Assembly: GCA_049487715.1 (NCBI GenBank)
Contig: CP150553.1
Span: 1 to 64,000, forward strand
Direction of reading: 5' to 3'
Length of the DNA stretch: 64,000 nucleotides
Source of the DNA: Pycnococcus provasolii
Lineage: Eukaryota > Chlorophyta > Pseudoscourfieldiophyceae > Pseudoscourfieldiales
Part shown: piece after piece, positions 58,113-64,000 of the stretch
Position numbering within the stretch: position 1 is the stretch's first letter
Layout: the number at the start of each line of letters is the position of its first letter
The notes under the pieces: model-generated
What the model saw: the letters and a program-made list of their open reading frames with translations, nothing else
Database searches by the model: none
Told to the model about the DNA's origin: nothing
Program-made: the position numbers and the translations under genes

Positions 58113-59369
58113 ATGGCACATTCACGATTACGTGTCGTCACCTTAAGAAGAAGAAGACTTAACAACTACTTTTTCTTATGTGTCGTCTTATGTATGGCCT
58201 TTAATATGGCACGTTTCACTAATAGTCTTCCAGCGAAACCACCGGCTGGGTCACTCACGTCGTGCTACTGCTCCAACAACAGATTCGGTCCTTCGTGCAG
58301 ACACAGCATAGACAGACAAGCAGAGCACTACCCGCCAGCTTTAACGACGAACAGGCCGTGCTCACGCGATGCCGCAGCCACGCGCGCGTTCCAGAGGACG
58401 CTGGACAGGTCGCAGAGCTGTCGAGCGGGAAGCAGACTGCGCGTGTACAGCATGCCCAAGTACGGACTGGGGAGCGTCTTCTCGTACGCCGTCTACGCGT
58501 TCGCTTCCGCCGCGAGCTCTGGCGCGGTGTTCGAGGAACCTGTTAAGAGCTTGCCAGGATTCGCGCCGCCGACGTGCCAGAACGGAGGGTTCGCGTGCTA
58601 TCTAGAGAACTTCTCCGGGTGCAACGCCGGCGTACGTACCGGAAGACTAGGAAAGCGAAGCATCAATTTTCTCGTAAGCAGGCAGCGCAAGGACTGGAGA
58701 AATCTGATGTTTGGACCAAATGCGCGAAATCGAGGGACGTTCTGGTTCCACAGCCAGCTCGTGCACCGACTTTGGAGACTTCGCAAGTCGGAGAAGGACG
58801 CGGCGAACGCCGTGCAGAGGAACTTCACGTGGAGCCCGGCGAGCAGTTGCGTGGCTGTTCACGTGCGACACGGAGATGCCTGCAAGGACCACAGGTCACA
58901 GAGGAAGTGCTACCCCGCAGCCATGTACCTGCGACACGTGCGCCGTCTGAAGGCTAGGTACAACCTCAAGGGCGTGTTCCTCGCCACGGACGACCCGTCG
59001 GTGGTGAGAGCGTTCATGGCCGCGAGCGACCTGAAGGTGTCCACGCAGAGCGTCGACAGGAATTGGCTGAGTGGCGGAGGAGGAACGCGCATTGAAACGC
59101 GCATGAAGAGCAGCGGTGCCCGCGGTGGGCAAGTGCAAGGTCGCATCGGACGTGAGACAGTTGTCGACATGGAGCTCCTCGCGCGCTGCTCGGCATTCGT
59201 CGGAACCTTTTCGACGAACCTTGGCAGGCTCGCGTTCGAGATCATGGCGGCACGTTCGTCGTCGCTGCCTCCGTACGTGAGCCTCGACATTGGATGGTGT
59301 CCTGGATTTGCGAAAGATAACGGGTACGTGTGGAGCAGCCGTGGCCGTAAGATCAAGTTCGACTGCTAG
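58113..59369 (+). CDS. Type II membrane fucosyltransferase-like protein (GT23-like)
   Basis: This 418-residue protein has a short basic cytoplasmic end and a signal-anchor helix (YFFLCVVLCMAFNMARF, about residues 19-35), the layout of Golgi glycosyltransferases. A cysteine-rich stem follows (SCYCSNNRFGPSC). The C-terminal domain has VAVHVRHGDACKDH, then YPAAMYLRHVRRL, then GVFLATDDPSVVRAF, and then FVGTFSTNLGRLAFEIMAA. These correspond to the HVRR-D, LATDD and TFSS..R.A.EIM motifs of FUT8/NodZ-type alpha-1,6-fucosyltransferases that use GDP-fucose. The second Arg of the HVRR motif is His here. The acceptor is unknown, and a different member of the fucosyltransferase superfamily is possible. 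Confidence 0.65.
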   Translation: MAHSRLRVVTLRRRRLNNYFFLCVVLCMAFNMARFTNSLPAKPPAGSLTSCYCSNNRFGPSCRHSIDRQAEHYPPALTTNRPCSRDAAATRAFQRTLDRSQSCRAGSRLRVYSMPKYGLGSVFSYAVYAFASAASSGAVFEEPVKSLPGFAPPTCQNGGFACYLENFSGCNAGVRTGRLGKRSINFLVSRQRKDWRNLMFGPNARNRGTFWFHSQLVHRLWRLRKSEKDAANAVQRNFTWSPASSCVAVHVRHGDACKDHRSQRKCYPAAMYLRHVRRLKARYNLKGVFLATDDPSVVRAFMAASDLKVSTQSVDRNWLSGGGGTRIETRMKSSGARGGQVQGRIGRETVVDMELLARCSAFVGTFSTNLGRLAFEIMAARSSSLPPYVSLDIGWCPGFAKDNGYVWSSRGRKIKFDC

Positions 59370-59508
59370 CTAGTTGGTAGGAGGCTGATTCGCACCATCG
59401 CCGCGCCAACAAGAAACAAAAATTGTAACTCCGTATTTAGATTATTTATTTTATCATTCTTAAAAAAATATTCTCTCGTTACAAATTTTAGATACAAATT
59501 TTTTTTTT

Positions 59509-60465
59509 TTAACTCGTCTTCTTCTTCAAACTTTCGCTCACCCGATACCCTTTGTCCGTACCGTAAGCCCAGTCACACCACGTGAATACGGAGGCGTAGT
59601 TTCCGCAGCACTCGCCACCAATGCGGTGGTGGTAGTCGTGGTACTTCGCCCCTCCGTAGAACGGTATAAGTTTCGTCCAGCACAGTGGGAACGGCAGGTC
59701 GTATCCGCTGTGTGTTTCCACCGCCTCGAGCTGCCTGATAGTGAACCACGCCCAGCACGTGATCATGTGGCACCCCGTGACAGCGGGTCCTACGAAGGTT
59801 GGAATTCCGAGCACGAGGATCTCAACGGGGTGCGCCCAGCTCGCCGCGGGCGCCATGGGCGTGTCATACTCGTGGTGCATGTAGTGTATTTTTCGGTACG
59901 CCCATCCTGAGTGCAGCCACCTGTGTATGAAGTAGTTTCCGTAGTCTTCGATGATGAACCACGTCGCGATTTGCACGAGAGCGAGCCAGAGAGGCGGCAG
60001 CGGGTCTTTCGCGGAGATGTTCGCGAGGTAAAAGAATGGGTAGCTGAATACTTGTAGCGGTCCAATGACTGACCACATGAGCGCCTGCACTCCCTTGTAG
60101 CACGTCCATATGGTAGGTTTCGGGTTGTACACCGATCCCTGTAGTCTAAATTTCGCCGCCCAAGCTGGTCTCAAGATGTCTAAGAGTACGTACGGCGCGC
60201 ACCCGACCGTGTATCCGATGACGAGGATCGGAAATGTGTAGCAGTACAGCAGAAAGTCCGAGCGCGTACTAACAAACGTGGACCACAACATGTCAACACC
60301 ACCACCACTGCTAGAAGAGGACCCTAACCCTCCTCCACTCACGAACATGGAAGTAGCGTTCATTAGTGCCATCGCCACAGGATCCCCAGGAGGGAGAGTG
60401 AGTGCCCCAGGGGGAGTGACGTCGTCGCCCCAGGGCTCTGGAGCTCTGTTCTTTGAAGGGACCAC
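59509..60465 (-). CDS. Sterol C4-methyl oxidase (SMO/ERG25 family)
   Basis: This 318-residue ER membrane protein would remove C4 methyl groups from sterol precursors, using cytochrome b5 electrons. The three histidine boxes of the di-iron site are present: HRWLH, HYMHH (in KIHYMHHEYDTPMAP) and HDYHH. The plant-type block GIPTFVGPAVTGCHM, then RQLEAVETHSGYDLPF, and the end WCDWAYGTDKGYR are very close to SMO1 enzymes. Several membrane helices flank the boxes. The Gly/Ser-rich N-terminal 55 residues are variable. A cytochrome b5 reductase is encoded 2 kb away and could supply electrons to the pathway, though adjacency does not prove it. Confidence 0.93.
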   Translation of the reverse strand: MVPSKNRAPEPWGDDVTPPGALTLPPGDPVAMALMNATSMFVSGGGLGSSSSSGGGVDMLWSTFVSTRSDFLLYCYTFPILVIGYTVGCAPYVLLDILRPAWAAKFRLQGSVYNPKPTIWTCYKGVQALMWSVIGPLQVFSYPFFYLANISAKDPLPPLWLALVQIATWFIIEDYGNYFIHRWLHSGWAYRKIHYMHHEYDTPMAPAASWAHPVEILVLGIPTFVGPAVTGCHMITCWAWFTIRQLEAVETHSGYDLPFPLCWTKLIPFYGGAKYHDYHHRIGGECCGNYASVFTWCDWAYGTDKGYRVSESLKKKTS

Positions 60466-60768
60466 GAACGAATTCTTGACCGCTCACGAGGCTACCCTAG
60501 GGCACCCCCTTCCCCCTTTGGGCCTTCCCCTTCCCCCCAGAAGAACTTCCCCCCGGCTGCTGGAATAGGAGATTTCAGATTTCTTTCCCGCGACTCACGA
60601 CCCTCTAGTGTAGTCCTAGTGTGAGTTCGGGGATACCCTTTTGGTTCTAAAGGATTTTGTGCACCTAGGGGGGATCCCCGCTTTCCTATTTTTTCCTCCT
60701 GACCCCTTTTTCCTTCATCATGTGTGTTTGTGTACCCGTATGTGTTCAGTGTGCTTATTTCATAGAAG
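60466..60768. other. Divergent promoter region
   Basis: About 300 bp between the sterol oxidase and the next plus-strand gene. It has C-rich tracts (CCCCCTTCCCCCTTTGG near 60504) and T-rich patches near 60690-60710. No gene was recognised. Confidence 0.4.
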
Positions 60769-61878
60769 ATGATGATGATGAAGAGCAGCAGCCGCATGTC
60801 TCCGTCTCTGTCGTCATCGTCATCCATGACATGTCGTCGTCCACATACGAGGAGTTCTATGCAATACCGCATAACCCGCGGTATCCATATGCGTGCGCTC
60901 GCATCAGAAGGTTCAGAAGAAACTTCACCAGAGGAAATGATGGCGGCGTCAAGCACGACGGCGCACAAAAAACAAACTGGTAACACAGCCAAGAAAAATC
61001 AGAAGCAGATCGAGAGAAAGAACAAAGACCACGAACGGAACCTCGAGTTGGCGCGCAAGGTGGGATTCATGGCGGACATGCACACGAGACGACCCAGATA
61101 CAACAGAGACTTCGCGTCCGTCGAAACGGCGCTGCTCGACGCCATCGACGCGATACCCGCACAAGACCGAGCGGAGTACCTCTTCCCGCAGCTGTCAACC
61201 CTGAGCAGCTTGCGCGGACTGTGGGGAATCGCCGGATACTGGAACGGTGTGCCGCCCGCGGGATACGACGTGTTGGCGGATGTGTCGCCAGAGATGCCTG
61301 ACGACGTCGTCGTCTACGACGGACTCGTCGCGTCGCCCACCAAGCCAGAGCTACCTCGCTGGTTCCTTCGGAGATTTCAGGTGGCTTTCTTCAACGTGCC
61401 GGAGCTCGAGCTTGACGTTCAGCTCGAAGCGGAGTACGTGCCCGTTCGCGCGAGGCTTGTCACGCCGTCGAACGCGATATCACGCCGTCTGTTCGGGCCG
61501 CTGTATGCCTCCGTGGACGTGCGAGGTCGCTTCGGCGTGTCCGACAGCAACATGTCCGTCTCGGCGAGTGGCGATGCGGCGGACGTGAGGTTGTCGTACT
61601 CGACGTCGGAGGCGATCCAGCTGGGCCGTGGTGCGAACGTGAGCGAAACGCAGGCGGGCATTTTCTTCCCTCCTCCGAAACGGAAATTGCCGCGCTGGCC
61701 GTACGGCTCCCGCGGCGTCGGTGCGTCTGGCGAGCTCGTCGACTACTGGCGCTGGGTCGCTCCTGGCGTGTTTGTCGGCCAGGGTTGGCGTGAGCGCCGC
61801 GCGGACGGTGCGTCTGAGGATCGGCAGATGAGCATGTACGTGCTCGTGCGTCGCCACGCGGATCCTGCGGCGGAGTGA
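60769..61878 (+). CDS. Unrecognised protein with organelle-type leader
   Basis: This protein has up to 369 residues. The first 45 are rich in Ser, Met and Arg with few acidic residues, like a plastid or mitochondrial transit peptide, and several Met codons could start it. A lysine-rich helix follows (KKNQKQIERKNKDHERNLELARK). The ordered region of about 250 residues has LRGLWGIAGYWNGVPPAGYD, WRWVAPGVFVGQGWRER and a final YVLVRR. These aromatic, beta-rich features suggest a lipocalin- or fibrillin-like barrel, but no family signature is convincing. No membrane helix is seen. Function is unknown. Confidence 0.65.
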   Translation: MMMMKSSSRMSPSLSSSSSMTCRRPHTRSSMQYRITRGIHMRALASEGSEETSPEEMMAASSTTAHKKQTGNTAKKNQKQIERKNKDHERNLELARKVGFMADMHTRRPRYNRDFASVETALLDAIDAIPAQDRAEYLFPQLSTLSSLRGLWGIAGYWNGVPPAGYDVLADVSPEMPDDVVVYDGLVASPTKPELPRWFLRRFQVAFFNVPELELDVQLEAEYVPVRARLVTPSNAISRRLFGPLYASVDVRGRFGVSDSNMSVSASGDAADVRLSYSTSEAIQLGRGANVSETQAGIFFPPPKRKLPRWPYGSRGVGASGELVDYWRWVAPGVFVGQGWRERRADGASEDRQMSMYVLVRRHADPAAE

Positions 61879-61944
61879 CATGTTCTTATTGTACCTGTAA
61901 GTTATCGTCTTTACCTATAAACTGATCACGAGGCGACGACGGGT

Positions 61945-61980
<36 letters not shown>

Positions 61981-62224
61981 CGAACGAAGGGGGAGGAGGT
62001 AAGGTTACGTGCCCCGAATAAATGTCGTCACGCAAGGTGTAAAGACGCCCAGGCAGCCAGGCGAGAGAGGCAGAGAGAGAAGGACAGTCGGGTGCGTCTA
62101 CAGTATTCAGAGACGGATCCCCTGGAGAAAAATGAATGTGTGGTTTACAGTACATTCCCCCCCCCCTCTCCTCCGACTCCTCGTCGCCGAACGAATTTTC
62201 CCAACCGCAGATACGAAAAGCGTC
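61879..62224. other. Spacer with AC microsatellite
   Basis: This spacer contains the (AC)n run and then G/A-rich sequence (GAGAGAGGCAGAGAGAGAAG near 62063). Just before the next start codon is a C-run (62156-62167). The plus-strand frame is open from 62009, but the proposed start is 62225. Confidence 0.45.
61945..61978. repeat. (CA)n dinucleotide microsatellite
   Basis: About 17 uninterrupted CA units. Confidence 0.97.
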
Positions 62225-63190
62225 ATGTTCGTCGTCGCCGCCGCCACGCGTGGCTACCCCAAGGAGGTGGTCGAGAAGGGCGTGGAGATGGTGCTGATTG
62301 TCTCCACCATCGTCATCACCGTCTTCCTCGTCGTCGTCATCTTCGTCATGCCACCGCGTAAGAAAAAGGCGCTCGTCGACAGCTCGATCGAGGTTGCGTG
62401 GGAACTCGTCGACAAGAAAACTATCAGCCACGACACGCGCAGGTTTCGGTTCGCGCTGCCCTCACCCAAGCACATTCTCGGACTTCCCGTTGGACAGCAC
62501 ATCTCGTTCATATACACCGACGCCGACGGAAAGCTCGTCACGCGACCCTACACGCCAACGTCCAGCGACGCGGATGTCGGGTACGTGGACTTCGTCATCA
62601 AGGTGTACTTCAAAAACGTGCACCCTAAGTTCCCCAACGGAGGCAAGATGAGCCAGCACCTTGAGTCGCTCAACGTGGGTGACAAGATGACCTTCAGCGG
62701 CCCGAGGGGCAAGATCACGTACGTCGGCAACGGCGCGTTTCACATCGCGCTGCCCAAGAGCAAGGGAGGCGGCTACGAGAAGCGTCGCGCCAAGCGTGTT
62801 GGCATGATCGCTGGCGGAACAGGAATCACGCCGATGCTGCAGATCATGCGGCACATGTTTCGCACCAGCGGAGACAATACGGAGGTGTCGCTGCTGTTTG
62901 CCAACCAGAGCGTCGACGACATCCTTCTGCGCGACGAGATCGAGGCGGACAAGAGCAACAACGACCAGTTCAAGAAACTGTGGTACACTGTCGACCGACT
63001 GCCTGAGGATGCGAGCAGCTGGAAGTACGACCAAGGCTTTATTAGTGAGGACATGCTCAAGAAGTCGATGCCACCACCTGGACCGGACACGCAGCTGCTG
63101 GTGTGTGGGCCGCCGCCGATGATTGAGTATGCGTGCAAGCCGGCGTTTGCGAAGCTGGGATACACCGATGACATGGTTTTGTACTGGTGA
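62225..63190 (+). CDS. NADH-cytochrome b5 reductase
   Basis: This 321-residue protein has an N-terminal membrane anchor (VLIVSTIVITVFLVVVIFV, about residues 21-39). The FAD domain has the RPYTPTSSD motif and the GKMSQHLESL region. The NADH domain has IAGGTGITPMLQIM and CGPPPMIEYACKPAF. The length matches the family. It transfers electrons from NADH to cytochrome b5 for sterol and fatty-acid oxidation at the ER or outer mitochondrial membrane. ATG 62225 is chosen because the upstream in-frame stretch is low-complexity leader. One internal insert (KSKGGGYEKRR) precedes the NADH motif, as in plant CBR1. Confidence 0.94.
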   Translation: MFVVAAATRGYPKEVVEKGVEMVLIVSTIVITVFLVVVIFVMPPRKKKALVDSSIEVAWELVDKKTISHDTRRFRFALPSPKHILGLPVGQHISFIYTDADGKLVTRPYTPTSSDADVGYVDFVIKVYFKNVHPKFPNGGKMSQHLESLNVGDKMTFSGPRGKITYVGNGAFHIALPKSKGGGYEKRRAKRVGMIAGGTGITPMLQIMRHMFRTSGDNTEVSLLFANQSVDDILLRDEIEADKSNNDQFKKLWYTVDRLPEDASSWKYDQGFISEDMLKKSMPPPGPDTQLLVCGPPPMIEYACKPAFAKLGYTDDMVLYW

Positions 63191-63361
63191 GCAACGTTTA
63201 CCTTGTTACACGCCGCGTATTATCTTTACTCTTCCCTCCCTCCTTGCAAGAGCCAACAGGCGAGACGATTTGATTTGTTTTGTTTTGGTCGCTTGTCTCT
63301 GCGTTGTTCGTGATGATATCGATTTCAGCAACAAAAATTGACAACTGCTTTCACTCTCTTA

Positions 63362-64000
63362 TTAGTTGCCTCCGCCTCCAAACAGTCCAGACGTGAGAGG
63401 AGATCCCTGCGCTGTCAAACCAGGCTGCCAGACGGGAATCTGCGTGTTGGTGCCGACGCGCAGTGGCGGGGCGTCCGAAAACGGCGTGGCTGCCTCTCGA
63501 ATCTGTTCAACAAGGTCGTCACCCGGGAAGAGCGCGTTGAGGTCACTCGAGAACGGGAATCCGTACGATCCTCCACCGCTGAACGGTGCGGCCCAGTTGC
63601 GCGCGATGGGCGACGTGCCAAAGGGAAGCCATCCCCACGGGTCAATGCTTCCTGGCAGGATATTTCCTCCGAAGAAGGCGCGTCCACCGAGCGGGCCGAT
63701 GAACTCGAGTCCGCCGAGTCGTTCGACGGGGAACGGAATTCCGTATGGCGACGACGGGAGCTGCACACGCGTTGGCAGGAGGTTGACACCCGGTCGCGGG
63801 TATGGGATGGTGTACGTTTCGGATGGGAACCACGGGTAGAATCCAGGGAACGGCGTCGGGAGCGGTGGGTACGTCGGCAGTCCGCTGAGGAACAGTCCCC
63901 ACGTCGCCTTGGGTGTTGTCGAAGGCACCGGTATCGTCTGTGCATTCACCACGTTGGTTGAGTGGAAGATGGCGCAAAGGATCGCGGCGGATGCGGTGAG
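63362..64000 (-). CDS. Proline-rich secreted protein, 5'-partial
   Basis: The frame runs off the right edge of the window. The visible first residues (LTASAAILCAIFHSTNVVNA) look like the end of a signal peptide, with cleavage before QTIPVP. About 190 residues of Pro/Gly/Phe/Leu/Tyr-rich sequence follow (GLPTYPPLPTPFPGFYPWFP, YTIPYPRP, GSIDPWGWLPFG). No cysteines are seen in the visible mature part. An extracellular or wall protein is likely. No family was recognised. A GTG at 63952 is not the start. Confidence 0.65.
   Translation of the reverse strand, partial: LTASAAILCAIFHSTNVVNAQTIPVPSTTPKATWGLFLSGLPTYPPLPTPFPGFYPWFPSETYTIPYPRPGVNLLPTRVQLPSSPYGIPFPVERLGGLEFIGPLGGRAFFGGNILPGSIDPWGWLPFGTSPIARNWAAPFSGGGSYGFPFSSDLNALFPGDDLVEQIREAATPFSDAPPLRVGTNTQIPVWQPGLTAQGSPLTSGLFGGGGN

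Noticed and set aside
60769-61878. Fibrillin/PAP assignment for the unrecognised plastid-type protein
   Set aside because: Only general beta-rich aromatic features fit. No family signature was clear, so the protein was left unnamed.

Overview
The window is the left end of a nuclear chromosome from a unicellular eukaryote, most likely a photosynthetic alga with an intron-poor, GC-rich nuclear genome. It opens with about 30 perfect CCCTAA (TTAGGG) telomere units in the orientation expected of a left end. The gene set is eukaryotic: a COX17 copper chaperone, a TIM14/PAM18 co-chaperone, a sterol C4-methyl oxidase, a p68-type DEAD-box helicase, an A/B-like cyclin, a voltage-gated K+ channel, a polycystin channel and a giant SFI1-type centrin-binding protein. 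An AP2-domain factor, a CBM20 starch-binding protein and a PLAT-lipoxygenase favour a plastid-bearing, probably green lineage. The exact taxon cannot be fixed from sequence alone. TTAGGG telomeres are not the commonest type in green algae, so this is a tentative placement.

Layout. 1-1.5 kb: telomere, a 12-bp telomere-variant satellite, and degenerate subtelomeric ORFs. 1.5-13.4 kb: two very large surface proteins (FG-GAP plus LamG-like; FG-GAP plus HYR-like plus polycystin channel) on either side of a small LRR protein. 13.8-22 kb: AP2 factor, COX17, a one-pass membrane protein, a GYF-like protein, a J-domain protein and a cyclin. 22-23.7 kb: a regulatory/mobile block with a telomere-like tract, a 612-bp TIR element, a dispersed 138-bp repeat and a minisatellite. 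23.7-30 kb: K+ channel, shugoshin-like protein and a Mutator-like element with perfect 108-bp TIRs. 30-40.1 kb: SFI1-like giant. 40.5-49.1 kb: NELF-B-like protein, IAH1-like esterase, lipoxygenase-like protein lacking iron ligands, DEAD-box helicase. 50-64 kb: glucokinase-like/EF-hand/thioredoxin fusion, CBM20 protein, ankyrin protein, JmjC protein, TIM14, fucosyltransferase-like enzyme, sterol oxidase, an unrecognised plastid-type protein, cytochrome b5 reductase, and a proline-rich secreted protein running off the right edge.

Genes are packed in divergent and convergent pairs with spacers mostly of 100-900 bp. Two introns are supported (SFI1 and CBM20 genes). Both are GT-AG, shorter than 200 bp and near the 5' end, and both restore a conserved reading frame.

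Candidates for undescribed biology: (1) a protein of about 3,300 residues made almost entirely of 33-residue SFI1 repeats; (2) a polyphosphate-glucokinase-like pseudokinase fused to an EF-hand and a thioredoxin fold; (3) a full-length PLAT-lipoxygenase with two iron-ligand positions changed; (4) a NELF-B homologue outside the lineages where NELF is usually discussed; (5) an alternating 12-bp telomere-variant array with an internal copy; (6) a repeat shared only by the 5' flanks of the two ion-channel genes; (7) a Mutator-like element whose TIR carries promoter-like boxes and the start codon. All assignments come from reading motifs by eye. No database search was possible.
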